From an uncultured Chromatiaceae bacterium (GTDB lineage Bacteria > Pseudomonadota > Gammaproteobacteria > Enterobacterales > Alteromonadaceae), in assembly GCA_937978655.1 (NCBI GenBank), contig CALJUX010000072.1, forward strand, positions 5,515-69,514: a stretch of DNA of 64,000 bases, in the 5' to 3' direction. Positions 34,447-43,693 of this stretch are shown one piece after another. The notes under the pieces are model-generated. The model saw only the letters and a list, made by a program, of their open reading frames with translations, did not search any database and had not been told where the DNA came from. The stretch's first letter is position 1, and each line of letters begins with the position of its first letter. The position numbers were made by a program, and so were the translations under genes.

Positions 34447-35568
34447 TCAATCCAGCCTTTTGCGAAATTGCAGCGTCGCGAGGGTCATGCCCACCACAAT
34501 AAACGCCGCTAACACCATGATATCGTTCAACAGTGCAGTCCAGTGTGCATCACGCAGCACAACGGCCCGCACCAGCCGCACATAGTGGGTGGCCGGTATT
34601 AATTCGGCGATGTATTGCGCCGGTTTTGGCATCGCGACATAAGGGAACATAAAACCGGATAACAAAATAGACGGCAGCAGGATAAACACCGTCAGTTGCA
34701 TCGCCTGCAGCTGGGTTTGTGCTTTGGTTGAAATCAATAATCCCAGTGTCAGACTGGCCAGAATAAATAACAAAGTCACCAGCCATAAAGACAACCACTG
34801 CTCAGGCAACGGCACCGCAAAGAGGCCATGACCCAGCCCCAGAATGATCGCGACCTGTAATAAACCAATAGCGATATAAGGCAGAATTTTCCCCAGCATC
34901 AGCTCGAGCGGCCGAATAGGCGTATTGATTAAAAACTCCATATTGCCCTGCTCACGCTCGCGCACAATGGCGGCCGAGGTAAACAGGATCATCGTCATGG
35001 TCAGGATCACGGCAATTAAGCCCGGCACTATATTGACGGCAGTACGCCGCTCCGGGTTATAAAAATTCACCACCTCAAATAATGCACTTGGCGGCAGCGC
35101 CGCTTCGCGATGGGTGGGCGAAAGCTGCGGCAGCGGCATCTGCCTCAGTGCATTCACCGCATTGCCCAGCATCGGATCTGAGCCGTCGGTGATCCACTGC
35201 GCAATAGCTCTGCCACCGCCGCGCCTGCGTTCGTCCAGCCTGCGATTAAAGTCGGTCGGGATCACTAAAATCGCATTCACTTGCCCAGCCGTCAGCGCCG
35301 CTTTGGCTTTGCTGATATCGGTAAAACCAGGCACAAACCGTATCGCTTGTGATGCCTCTACATCGGCGACGAACTGCCGGGCGGCACTGCCGCCGCTGTG
35401 GTCGACCAGCGCCGCCGGCACATGGCGCACGTCAGTGTTGATGGCATAACCAAATAACATCAGTTGCACCAGCGGGATCATCACTATCATGGCAAAAGTG
35501 ATACGATCGCGCGCTAACTGCCAAATCTCTTTACGAAAAATTGCGTGAATGCGAGACAGACTCAGCAT
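34447..35568 (-). CDS. ABC-2 type transporter permease (YbhR/YhhJ-like)
   Basis: A 373-residue membrane permease with one N-terminal helix (FAMIVMIPLVQLMLFGYAI), a ~150-residue periplasmic region, and a cluster of five helices (IVPGLIAVILTMTMILFT through IMVLAAFIVVG) with an EREQGNMEFLINTPIRPLELMLGK signature. The family exports drugs or other small molecules with an ATPase and a periplasmic adaptor. The ATG at 35568 has GGAG six bases upstream; the frame reaches 35625 but would overlap the ATPase gene further. It overlaps the ATPase gene by 38 bases, strong evidence for an operon. Only one permease gene is present, so it likely forms a homodimer. Confidence 0.93.
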   Translation of the reverse strand: MLSLSRIHAIFRKEIWQLARDRITFAMIVMIPLVQLMLFGYAINTDVRHVPAALVDHSGGSAARQFVADVEASQAIRFVPGFTDISKAKAALTAGQVNAILVIPTDFNRRLDERRRGGGRAIAQWITDGSDPMLGNAVNALRQMPLPQLSPTHREAALPPSALFEVVNFYNPERRTAVNIVPGLIAVILTMTMILFTSAAIVREREQGNMEFLINTPIRPLELMLGKILPYIAIGLLQVAIILGLGHGLFAVPLPEQWLSLWLVTLLFILASLTLGLLISTKAQTQLQAMQLTVFILLPSILLSGFMFPYVAMPKPAQYIAELIPATHYVRLVRAVVLRDAHWTALLNDIMVLAAFIVVGMTLATLQFRKRLD

Positions 35569-36475
35569 AAGCAGCTCCGGTATTGGCAACGAAGACATCT
35601 TCGAGCGAAGGGCGAACCGGCTCAATCAAATAAGCAGGCCCAAGTTGCTGTTGTAAAACTGGTAAGTCCCAGCTGGCAGATTTGTATACCAACAGCCGCA
35701 AACGTTGACCAATCTGCGCCGCCGACATGATTTGCGGCCAGCCCAGCACCTGGCGGCGTAACTGCCGTAGCTCAGGCCCGCTGACTTCATACACATCGGC
35801 CGGCATCTGCGCCATTAAATCGGCCGGGCTGCCGTCGGCGCGTTTTTCACCCCGCTCCAAAATCGCCAGGCGGTGGCAACGCTCGGCTTCGTCCATGTAA
35901 TGGGTCGAGACCAAAATCGTCGTGCCGGCGTCACTTAAATCAAATAACCGCTCCCAGAATTCGCGGCGGTTCTCCGGGTCGACCGCTGAAGTCGGCTCAT
36001 CAAGAAATAACAACGCCGGCTGGTGCATCGTTGCTGCAGCCAGCGCCAGCCGCTGTTTCTGACCACCACTTAAACTGCCGGCCCGCACCTGCGTTTTATC
36101 TTCCAGCTGATATAAATCTAACAGTTGCCGGATGCGTAGCGGCCGCTCGCGCCGCGGTAACTGATAAATGCCGGCGACAAACTCTAAGTTTTCCAGCACT
36201 GTTAAATTGTCGTACAGCGAAAACTTCTGCGTCATATAACCAATGCGCTGGCGTAATAAATCGGCCTGACGCGGCAGTTCCAATCCCAACACTTGAATAG
36301 TGCCGCTGCTTGGCGTTAATAACCCGGTCAACATGCGGATGGACGTGGATTTGCCACAGCCATTGGGCCCAAGAAAACCATAAATACAACCGGCCGGGAT
36401 TTGTAAATCCAGCTGATTCACTGCCAGATAATCGCCAAAACGCCGGCTCATGCCCTGTACATCAATGGCCAGCAT
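35531..36475 (-). CDS. ABC transporter ATP-binding protein
   Basis: A 314-residue ABC ATPase. The Walker A is FLGPNGCGKST, the signature is SLSGGQKQRLALAAA, Walker B is LLFLDEPTSAVD, and the H-loop is STHYMDEAERC. A C-terminal ~80-residue regulatory extension resembles the YbhF/CcmA-like drug transporter subfamily. The ATG at 36475 has GGAG eight bases upstream. Its stop lies inside the permease gene and its start inside the adaptor gene, consistent with one TetR-hlyD-ATPase-permease operon. Confidence 0.95.
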   Translation of the reverse strand: MLAIDVQGMSRRFGDYLAVNQLDLQIPAGCIYGFLGPNGCGKSTSIRMLTGLLTPSSGTIQVLGLELPRQADLLRQRIGYMTQKFSLYDNLTVLENLEFVAGIYQLPRRERPLRIRQLLDLYQLEDKTQVRAGSLSGGQKQRLALAAATMHQPALLFLDEPTSAVDPENRREFWERLFDLSDAGTTILVSTHYMDEAERCHRLAILERGEKRADGSPADLMAQMPADVYEVSGPELRQLRRQVLGWPQIMSAAQIGQRLRLLVYKSASWDLPVLQQQLGPAYLIEPVRPSLEDVFVANTGAAYAESVSHSRNFS

Positions 36476-37427
36476 TGTTTGCACTCCGTTGTGACAGTGG
36501 CAATTGCAGCGGCAAACCGGTCGGCAGTGTCACAGCGGCACTGAGGCTAATTTCAGTGACATACATCAGCTGGGCCCGCTCGGCCTGATGCAGCGCAAAA
36601 TAAGGCGTGAAACTGGCCTCAGTCGCAATTTTGCGCACAGTGCCGGCGAAAGATGCGGTCTGACCGTCGACATGCAGTTGCACCTGCTGGCCGGGTTTGA
36701 ACTGCGCCAGCGCCGTTTCCGGTAAATACACTCTGGCATAAGGCGCGCTGTCGGCGGCGATGACCGCGAGCACCGCGCCTTGTGGTACCCGTTCACCAAT
36801 ATGGTACGGCAGGTCTTCCAGCACCCCGTCGCGACTGGCCAGCAGCGTTAAATCCGCCAGCAGCTTCAGTTCAACATTCAGCGATTGCTGCGCACTTTGC
36901 AGCGCATAGCGCGCCTGACTGACTTGCTCGGGCCGGCTGCCGGCCTGCAGTTCCTGTAACTGCTGCGCCGCATCGGCATATTGGGCCTGGGCCAGCTGAC
37001 TGCTCAGTTCTGCCGCATCCAGCTCAGCTTGTGCGACCAGTTTCTGGGCTCGCAGCTGCCTGGCTCTTTGGCGCTGACGTTCACTGTCAGCGCGTTTGAG
37101 CTGTGCCTGTGCCAGCCGCGCCGCTGCGGCCGCAATTTGTTCAGCTCTGCTCCCCTGCAGCAGTAAGTCCAATGCGGCCTGCGCCCGCTGCACTTCAGCA
37201 TTGGCTTTATCGACTTTTAGTTGCTGTAACTTCGGGTCCAATTGCAACAACACCTGACCGGCTTTGATGGTGCTCCCTTCCTGCGCTGCTTGCGTCAGGA
37301 TCAATTCCGTCGCCGGCGCAGTCAGCAGCACCCGCTCCCGCTCCAGCGTGCCAAAAGCCGACGGTGGTTCTTGTGGCTGGCAAGCGATCACCGCCGCACA
37401 AAGACTCAATAACACCAGGTTACGCAT
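36462..37427 (-). CDS. HlyD-family efflux adaptor, predicted lipoprotein
   Basis: A 321-residue membrane-fusion protein. It starts MRNLVLLSLCAAVIAC, a lipobox with Cys16, so it is probably a lipoprotein rather than one with a single inner-membrane helix. It then has the biotinyl-lipoyl half (VLLTAPATELILTQAAQEGSTIKAGQVLLQLD), a ~110-residue alpha-helical hairpin rich in Gln/Ala/Glu, and the second beta half (DGVLEDLPYHIGERVPQGAVLAVI). The longer frame from 37529 is discarded because GGAG precedes the ATG at 37427. It overlaps tetR by eight bases. It resembles YbhG of E. coli. Confidence 0.92.
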   Translation of the reverse strand: MRNLVLLSLCAAVIACQPQEPPSAFGTLERERVLLTAPATELILTQAAQEGSTIKAGQVLLQLDPKLQQLKVDKANAEVQRAQAALDLLLQGSRAEQIAAAAARLAQAQLKRADSERQRQRARQLRAQKLVAQAELDAAELSSQLAQAQYADAAQQLQELQAGSRPEQVSQARYALQSAQQSLNVELKLLADLTLLASRDGVLEDLPYHIGERVPQGAVLAVIAADSAPYARVYLPETALAQFKPGQQVQLHVDGQTASFAGTVRKIATEASFTPYFALHQAERAQLMYVTEISLSAAVTLPTGLPLQLPLSQRSANNAGH

Positions 37428-38076
37428 GGCTGTCTCCCATCGGGGCGGTTTGTAACAACCCATGACGCAGCACATGCTGTTGATGCACCGCCAGTTGCTG
37501 CAGGAATTCCGGCGTAAGCTCAAGCCCAAGCGCCTGTTTCATAAAAGGCGGAATGACAAAAGGGAAAATCGCCAGGCTAAAACAGCTCAGCAAGGCATTA
37601 AACGGCAACAACCCTGGTTGTAGCTGGCCGGGAGCGGTCAGTACTTGCGCCAGGCTGCTGAGCATCTGCTGGACAAAACCGGCAAATACCCGGCTGACAA
37701 TCTGATATTCGGCCGAATCCACATTATGCAGCGCACGGAAAATTAAGGTTGGTAACAGCGGATGCGGCGCCATCACCGCATAATAAGCGGCAACTATCGC
37801 CGCCGGGTCGCGCAGCTCAGCCAGTCGTGCCTGCTGCTGGGCCAGTTGCAACAGTGGCGCGATGGTTTCGCCCAGCATCGTCTCAAACAAGCCGGCTTTG
37901 TCGACAAAATAATAGCGGATCATGCCGGCATTGACGCCGGCGGCCTGCGCAATCATTCGCGTGGTGACCCGCTCATAGCCCAATTCGGAAAATAACAGCC
38001 GGGCCTGCACCAGCAGATTGTGCCGGGTGTTGTGCTCCTGCGTCGCAGCGGCCGGCCGTCCGGCTTTGATATTCAT
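37420..38076 (-). CDS. TetR-family regulator of the ABC efflux operon
   Basis: A 218-residue TetR/CecR-like repressor. The HTH is ARLLFSELGYERVTTRMIAQAAGVNAGMIRYYFVDKAGLF (residues ~27-65), and the ligand-binding half has the CecR-like C-terminal domain. The ATG at 38076 has GGAG eight bases upstream; a TTG at 38082 is an alternative. It is the first gene of the operon with hlyD, an ATPase and a permease, like ybiH-ybhGFSR in E. coli. A perfect 12-bp palindrome covering its start (38069-38110) is a candidate operator. Confidence 0.93.
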   Translation of the reverse strand: MNIKAGRPAAATQEHNTRHNLLVQARLLFSELGYERVTTRMIAQAAGVNAGMIRYYFVDKAGLFETMLGETIAPLLQLAQQQARLAELRDPAAIVAAYYAVMAPHPLLPTLIFRALHNVDSAEYQIVSRVFAGFVQQMLSSLAQVLTAPGQLQPGLLPFNALLSCFSLAIFPFVIPPFMKQALGLELTPEFLQQLAVHQQHVLRHGLLQTAPMGDSHA

Positions 38077-38110
38077 CAGCAAGTCTCCAAATTATCCAGC
38101 TGATGAATAT
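38069..38110. promoter_or_regulatory. Inverted-repeat operator candidate over the tetR start
   Basis: A perfect 12-bp inverted repeat (38069-38080 and 38099-38110) is separated by 18 bases and overlaps the tetR start codon and ribosome-binding site. It is well placed to let the TetR protein repress its own operon. The spacing is longer than in compact TetR sites, so the role is inferred. Confidence 0.5.
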
Positions 38111-38155
38111 GCTAGTCCCTGGCAAAAATTTAAGCGATGAGATTAATTCTCCGCC

Positions 38156-38189
38156 AGGCCTGGTTTTGGATAAGGCCTGGTTTTGGATA
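38156..38189. repeat. 17-bp perfect tandem duplication
   Basis: The sequence 38156-38172 is repeated exactly at 38173-38189 in the gap between tetR and the GNAT gene, in the promoter region of the efflux operon. It looks like a recent replication-slippage duplication and may change promoter spacing. Confidence 0.85.
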
Positions 38190-38258
38190 GCGGCCTGCGC
38201 TGGCAACTGCCGGCTTTGGCGCCGCGCAGCAGCCATGGCAATACCGGCCAAAAGCCAG

Positions 38259-38786
38259 TTATCGCGCCAGCCATGCGGCTTTATCCAGCCGGTAAAACAC
38301 TGTGGCCCGCGCCACGCCTGCGGGCGACTGCGTTTCAGTATGGGTATAGGCCGCACCTAATTTTTCCACAGCGCGACGTGAACGCAGGTTATGTTCACCG
38401 ACATGAAACCAGACCACATCGGCAAAACTAAAGGCATGGTCCAGCATCAGTTGTTTCAGTTCAGAGTTGGTGGTTCCGCCCCAGCGCGAGCGCACTAAAA
38501 AGGTGTAGCCAATCGCCACTTCGCGTTTGGCTGCATCAAACTCGTAATAACGACTGGTGCCCAGTACTTCGCCGCTTTGCTTGTCGCAAATCAGATAAGC
38601 GCCGCCGCTGGCGAGACCACCGTCAAATACCGGTTTAAATACCTCAGGTTTGTAGCGTTCAGGTTCCGGATGCAAAGTCCAAATCAGCGGGTCGCTGGCG
38701 GCCTGCATCAGCTCGGGCCAATGTTCAGTTTGTAACGGGATTAAACGCAGGGCCGGGCCCGTTAAGACTTGTTGCAGAAGGTTCAT
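38259..38786 (-). CDS. GNAT-family acetyltransferase
   Basis: A 175-residue GNAT protein of the RimJ/RimL group. It has RLIPLQTEHWPELMQAASDP at the start, GTSRYYEFDAAKREVAIGYTF, and HNLRSRRAVEKLGAAYTH near the end. It ends just before the efflux operon on the same strand, but a 182-base gap with its own repeats lies between them. Its substrate is unknown. Confidence 0.87.
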   Translation of the reverse strand: MNLLQQVLTGPALRLIPLQTEHWPELMQAASDPLIWTLHPEPERYKPEVFKPVFDGGLASGGAYLICDKQSGEVLGTSRYYEFDAAKREVAIGYTFLVRSRWGGTTNSELKQLMLDHAFSFADVVWFHVGEHNLRSRRAVEKLGAAYTHTETQSPAGVARATVFYRLDKAAWLAR

Positions 38787-38937
38787 GGTGTAGATCCGGT
38801 GCTGAAAACTGCGCCGAGCTTAAAGCGAAAACGGCGCGGCTATCAAGAGCGGCGCCGTAAACTATGCGTTGACTAAAAGGAACACCAAGCGTGACAAAAT
38901 CGTTGATATGTTGGCTATCGCTAACCAGATGACAGCA

Positions 38938-39582
38938 TCAAGGGCAAAGCCGCTCAATGCTCCAGTGGCCATCTGCTTGTTTGCTGTACATAAAACGGTC
39001 GTGCAACCGATGTTCACCGCCCTGCCAGAATTCGATTTTATGTGGTTTCACTAAAAACCCGCCCCAGAAACTCGGCACCGGAATTTCGCCGTGTTCAAAT
39101 TTATGTTTAATCTCGGCAAATTTTTGCATCAGCGCGAGGCGCGTCGACACCGGCCGGCTTTGCTCAGATGCCCAGGCCGCCAGCTGGCTTTCTTTCGGTC
39201 TTGAGGTGAAATACTGCAGCACCTGCGACGTTGGTACCCGCTCAGCAGTACCATACACAATCACCTGCCGCTCCAGCGGATGCCAGGGAAAATGCAGACA
39301 CACTTTCGGATTACCAGCCAGTTCCTGCGCTTTACGGCTACCCAGATTGGTGTAAAACACAAAACCGTTGCTGTTGACGTCTTTCAACAGCACCAGCCGC
39401 TGTGACGGCTGGCCGTCAGCATCGACGCTGGCGACACACATCGCCGTCGGATCTGGCAGTTCGGCGGCGATGGCGTCTTTCAGCCAGGCTTCAAACTGCA
39501 CAAAAGGATCGGCGTTTAATTTATCCAGATCCAATTTATCTTTGACATAACTACGGCGGATATCCGCGACATTCACGCTCAT
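38938..39582 (-). CDS. pdxH: Pyridoxamine 5'-phosphate oxidase
   Basis: A 214-residue FMN enzyme making pyridoxal phosphate. It shows ADIRRSYVKDKLDLDKL, QRLVLLKDVNSNGFVFYTNLGSRKAQELAGNP, HFPWHPLERQVIVYGTAERV and, at the end, SFWGGFLVKPHKIEFWQGGEHRLHDRF, which match PdxH closely. The ATG at 39582 has AGAGG eight bases upstream; the frame to 39654 is spurious. Confidence 0.97.
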   Translation of the reverse strand: MSVNVADIRRSYVKDKLDLDKLNADPFVQFEAWLKDAIAAELPDPTAMCVASVDADGQPSQRLVLLKDVNSNGFVFYTNLGSRKAQELAGNPKVCLHFPWHPLERQVIVYGTAERVPTSQVLQYFTSRPKESQLAAWASEQSRPVSTRLALMQKFAEIKHKFEHGEIPVPSFWGGFLVKPHKIEFWQGGEHRLHDRFMYSKQADGHWSIERLCP

Positions 39583-39672
39583 ACAGATTTCCTCTTTATC
39601 CCGGCAGCCCGCAACGCGCTTGGCAACTCCAGCCAAGCATTTACGGCCTGCCAATCATCCCTTGTCATAAAC

Positions 39673-39698
39673 AAAGGGCCGGTATCGACCAGCCCTTT
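39673..39698 (-). terminator. Terminator after argS
   Basis: An interrupted stem (39673-39679 with 39692-39698 plus an inner 3-bp helix) and 4-base loop is followed on the minus strand by TTTGTTTATG. It sits six bases after the argS stop. Confidence 0.6.
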
Positions 39699-39703
39699 TA
39701 CAG

Positions 39704-41443
39704 TTACATCCGCTCCATCACATCGATGCCAAGCAGGTCCAGGCCTTTGGCCAGCAGTTTTGCCACCAGAATGCTCAGCATTAAACGGCTGTCGCGCAGC
39801 GCTGGTTCAATGCCGTCTTTTAAAATCGGACAAGCTTCATAGAAACTCATGTATTGGCTCGCCAATTCATACAGGTAATTACACAGCAAGTTTGGCTGGG
39901 CGTCTTTCATCACCTGTTGCAGCGTTTCTTCAAACTGCAGCACTTTGAGCGCCAGTTGTTTTTCCTGCTGCTCGGCCAGGATTAATGACGCACTGAAGCT
40001 GTCGCTGATGCCGGCGCGGCGCACAATACTGCTGACACGGGTATAAGCATATTGCAGGTAAGGCGCTGTGGCACCTTCAAAGCTCAGCATCGCATCCCAG
40101 CTGAAGATGTAGTCTGAGGTGCGGTTTTTCGACAAGTCAGCGAATTTAACCGCACCAATACCGACTTTACGCGCCACTTCAGCGATTTCTTCAGCGCTGA
40201 GTTCAGTCGACTTGCCTTTCACCACGGCTTCAGCGCGTACCACGGCTTCTTCCAGCAGTTCGGCCAGTTTGACAGTGCCGCCGGTGCGGGTTTTAAACGG
40301 CTTGCCGTCTTCACCCATCATGGTGCCGAACGGACAATGCTCGTAGGCTGTTTCTGCGCGCAGCAGACCCGCTTTACGTGCCACCAGCTCCACTTGTTTA
40401 AAGTGCAGCGCCTGACGGGCGTCGGTGAAAATGATGATGCGGTCGACATTCAGTTCATGGCTGCGATACTGGCAGGCTGCCAGATCTGTAGTGGCATACA
40501 AAAAGCCGCCACCGGTTTTTTGAATAATAAACGGCGACGGATTGCCTTCTTTGTCGGCCAGTTCCTGCAGGAACACCACTAAAGCGCCCTGGTCTTCCAC
40601 CGCAATGCCACGGGCTTTTAAGTCGTCAACAATCGGCTGTAACATCGGGTTATAGGCCGACTCAGGTTTGATGTGGTCATGGCCCAAAGTGACGTTTAAG
40701 GTGCGATACACTTCTTCGCTGTGTTTAACTGAAGTGTCGATAAACAGCTGCCACAGTTTTTGACAATGCGCGTCGCCGCCTTGCAGTTTCACCACGTAAT
40801 CGCGCGATTTGTCAGCAAAACCGGCTTCATCGTCAAAGCGTTTTTTCGCTTCGCGGTAGAAGTCTTCTAAGTCCGCCAGCGCGACAGTTTCTAAATCCAC
40901 ACCGGCAGCCAGTTTGTCTTCCAGATGCGCGATCAGCATGCCAAATTGCGTGCCCCAATCGCCCATATGGTTCTGCCGGATGACGTTGTCACCCCAGAAT
41001 TCCAGCGCGCGCACCACAGCATCACCAATAATGGTCGAACGCAGGTGACCGACATGCATTTCTTTGGCGAGGTTCGGCGCCGAATAATCCACCACCACAG
41101 TCTGCGGCGTAGTGTTAGCGCTGACGCCTAAACGTGGGTCGGCCACAGCGTGCTGCAGCTGCGTCGCCAGCCAGTCTGGTTTTAACGTGACGTTGATAAA
41201 ACCCGGGCCGGCGATTTCAATTTTGTCAGCGATATCATGAAGTTCCAGCACATCCACCAGCTGCTGCGCCAAAGCGCGTGGGTTGGTTTTTAATAACTTG
41301 GCAGCGGCCATAGCGCCGTTTATCTGATAATCGCCAAATTCGACTTTAGTGCTTTGTGTGACGGCGGTATTGGTATCCGCTGGCAAACCGACTTTGATCA
41401 TCGCGGCCTGCGTTTTTGCGGCCAATAACTGTTTGATATTCAT
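39704..41443 (-). CDS. argS: Arginyl-tRNA synthetase
   Basis: A 579-residue class I ArgRS. It has an N-terminal Add-1 domain (~1-110), the HIGH-like motif NLAKEMHVGHLRSTIIGDA, KFADLSKNRTSDYIFSWD in place of a classical KMSKS region, and a C-terminal anticodon-binding domain. The length matches the E. coli enzyme. AGGA lies six bases before the ATG. It follows prfC by 26 bases on the same strand. Confidence 0.97.
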   Translation of the reverse strand: MNIKQLLAAKTQAAMIKVGLPADTNTAVTQSTKVEFGDYQINGAMAAAKLLKTNPRALAQQLVDVLELHDIADKIEIAGPGFINVTLKPDWLATQLQHAVADPRLGVSANTTPQTVVVDYSAPNLAKEMHVGHLRSTIIGDAVVRALEFWGDNVIRQNHMGDWGTQFGMLIAHLEDKLAAGVDLETVALADLEDFYREAKKRFDDEAGFADKSRDYVVKLQGGDAHCQKLWQLFIDTSVKHSEEVYRTLNVTLGHDHIKPESAYNPMLQPIVDDLKARGIAVEDQGALVVFLQELADKEGNPSPFIIQKTGGGFLYATTDLAACQYRSHELNVDRIIIFTDARQALHFKQVELVARKAGLLRAETAYEHCPFGTMMGEDGKPFKTRTGGTVKLAELLEEAVVRAEAVVKGKSTELSAEEIAEVARKVGIGAVKFADLSKNRTSDYIFSWDAMLSFEGATAPYLQYAYTRVSSIVRRAGISDSFSASLILAEQQEKQLALKVLQFEETLQQVMKDAQPNLLCNYLYELASQYMSFYEACPILKDGIEPALRDSRLMLSILVAKLLAKGLDLLGIDVMERM

Positions 41444-41469
41444 TTTAAATCCTGTGTAAAACCTTGTTA

Positions 41470-43068
41470 TTAACCAGCGTGCGCGTGTTCACGGGTTTTA
41501 TGGAAACGGATCTTCGGGTGCCGCTCCATCGATAAATTCAGGTTCACCATCGTCGGGGCCAGATAACTTAAGTTATCCCCGCCATCCAGCGCCAGGTTGG
41601 TGCTGGCTTTGTTTCTGAATTCTTCCAGCGCTTTGGCGTCGTCAGAGTAAACCCAACGCGCCGTGCTGACGTTGACACTTTCGTATATCGCATCGACGTT
41701 ATATTCAGATTTTAACCGGTGCACGACGACGTCAAACTGCAGCACACCAACGGCGCCAACGATCAAATCGTTGTTATCCAGTGGCCGGAATACCTGCACC
41801 GCACCTTCTTCGGATAATTGCACCAGGCCTTTTAATAATTGCTTTTGTTTCAAAGGGTCACGCAGGCGAATACGGCGGAACAGCTCAGGCGCAAAGTTTG
41901 GAATACCGGTAAAAGTGAATTTTTCGCCGGCGGTGAAAGTGTCACCGATCTGAATAGTGCCGTGGTTGTGTAAACCGATGATATCGCCCGGAAACGCTTC
42001 TTCGACATGCTCGCGATCGCCGGCGAGGAATGTCAGTGCGTGCGGCACCAGCACATCTTTACCGATGCGCACGTGGTGCATTTTCATGCCTTTTTCGTAT
42101 TTACCGGAACAGATGCGTAAAAACGCCACGCGGTCGCGGTGTTTCGGGTCCATATTGGCCTGAATTTTAAACACAAAACCGGAGAAGCCTGCTTCGGTTG
42201 GCTCCACAGTGCGGCCGGTGGTGGCGCGGTGTTGTGGTGCCGGCGCCCATTCAGTCAGGCCATCAAGCATATGGTCGACACCGAAGTTACCCAGCGCAGT
42301 ACCAAAAAATACCGGGGTTAATTCGCCTTTTAAAAACGCTTCGCGGTCAAATTCATGACTGGCGCCTTGCACCAGCTCCATTTGTTCGCGCAGGTCGGCG
42401 GCAAAATAACCAATCCGGGCGTCTAATTCCGGGTTATTGATGCCTTTAATGATATCAACGTCCTGAATGGTGTGACCGAGGCCCGATTTATAAAAAATCA
42501 CTTCATCGCGCAGGATGTGGTACACGCCTTTAAATTCTTTGCCAGAGCCAATAGGCCAGGTGATGGGCGCACAGGCGATTTTAAGGACGCTTTCCACTTC
42601 ATCAAGTAAATCAATCGGATCGCGAATATCACGGTCCATTTTGTTCATAAAAGTGATAATTGGCGTGTCGCGTAAACGGGTGACTTCCATCAGTTTGATG
42701 GTACGCTCTTCGACACCTTTGGCGCCGTCGATCACCATCAGACAGCTGTCGACCGCAGTCAGGGTGCGATAGGTATCTTCGGAAAAGTCTTCGTGGCCTG
42801 GTGTATCGAGCAGGTTAACTAGGCAATCAGCATACGGGAACTGCATCACAGAAGTGGTCACCGAAATACCGCGCTCTTTCTCCATTTCCATCCAGTCAGA
42901 CGTCGCGTACTGACCGGATTTTTTGCCTTTAACGGTACCGGCTTTTTGAATTAACTGCCCGAATAACAACACTTTTTCGGTGATAGTCGTTTTACCGGCG
43001 TCGGGGTGAGAGATGATCGCAAAGGTTCTGCGTGTACTGACTTCCTGAAGAAATTCTGCGCTGGCCAT
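41470..43068 (-). CDS. prfC: Peptide chain release factor 3
   Basis: A 532-residue translation GTPase that recycles RF1 and RF2. The G domain shows SHPDAGKTTITEK, LLDTPGHEDFSEDTYRTLT and MNKMDRDIRDP, followed by RF3-type domains II and III (GVYHILRDEVIFYKSGL, GAVGVLQFDVVVHRLKSEYNVDA). It lies downstream of holD-rimI, as in many gammaproteobacteria, with argS next. Confidence 0.98.
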   Translation of the reverse strand: MASAEFLQEVSTRRTFAIISHPDAGKTTITEKVLLFGQLIQKAGTVKGKKSGQYATSDWMEMEKERGISVTTSVMQFPYADCLVNLLDTPGHEDFSEDTYRTLTAVDSCLMVIDGAKGVEERTIKLMEVTRLRDTPIITFMNKMDRDIRDPIDLLDEVESVLKIACAPITWPIGSGKEFKGVYHILRDEVIFYKSGLGHTIQDVDIIKGINNPELDARIGYFAADLREQMELVQGASHEFDREAFLKGELTPVFFGTALGNFGVDHMLDGLTEWAPAPQHRATTGRTVEPTEAGFSGFVFKIQANMDPKHRDRVAFLRICSGKYEKGMKMHHVRIGKDVLVPHALTFLAGDREHVEEAFPGDIIGLHNHGTIQIGDTFTAGEKFTFTGIPNFAPELFRRIRLRDPLKQKQLLKGLVQLSEEGAVQVFRPLDNNDLIVGAVGVLQFDVVVHRLKSEYNVDAIYESVNVSTARWVYSDDAKALEEFRNKASTNLALDGGDNLSYLAPTMVNLNLSMERHPKIRFHKTREHAHAG

Positions 43069-43237
43069 GCCTGAGTGAGTTCCGAAGTTAAGCTAAATGG
43101 GCGGCCGGTTCTGGTGCGGTCTGAGACTGCGTACCGGGTCCGGCGAAAAATGGCGCAGATTATAGCAGGAACAGGTGCTTTGGCGAAATTGCTTTGCCAG
43201 TTAATTCGCAGGGTTTGGCGACCAGAACACAGAAAGG

Positions 43238-43693
43238 CTAAAGGGATGGCATCGCCAGCGACAACGCCATCAGCACGGCATCTTCGTTACCGCCCGGCGC
43301 CGGGTAATAGCCGGGCCGCACACCAACCTGATGAAAGCCAAGCTGCTGGTACAGCGCTATCGCAGTTTGATTGGATACCCGCACTTCCAGCCAGCAATCG
43401 GTCGCCTTGCGCGCTTCTGCTTCATCGAGAAAATGGCTGAGCAATGCTTTGCCAATACCTTTGCCCTGCTGCTTTGGATGCACCGCAATATCAAACAAAC
43501 TGGCTTCACCGGCGACCAGCTCACCGATATAAAAGCCGGCGACCTGCTGATCAATCAGCGCCACCGCATTAAAATAGCGCTCGGAAAAACTGCTCTGAAA
43601 GGATGATTCTGCCCAGGGATAAGCCGTAGCGGCCTGTTCTGTTGCCAGCATGGCCGGAATATCGGCGCTGGTCGCTGTACGGATGTGGATCAT
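43238..43693 (-). CDS. rimI: Ribosomal-protein S18-alanine N-acetyltransferase
   Basis: A 151-residue GNAT enzyme that acetylates the N-terminal alanine of S18. The acetyl-CoA loop is HPKQQGKGIGKALLSHFL, with the conserved LEVRVSNQTAIALYQQLGFHQVGVRPGYY near the C-terminus, all typical of RimI. Its ATG overlaps the holD stop (ATGA). The neighbourhood holD-rimI-prfC is conserved. Confidence 0.92.
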   Translation of the reverse strand: MIHIRTATSADIPAMLATEQAATAYPWAESSFQSSFSERYFNAVALIDQQVAGFYIGELVAGEASLFDIAVHPKQQGKGIGKALLSHFLDEAEARKATDCWLEVRVSNQTAIALYQQLGFHQVGVRPGYYPAPGGNEDAVLMALSLAMPSL

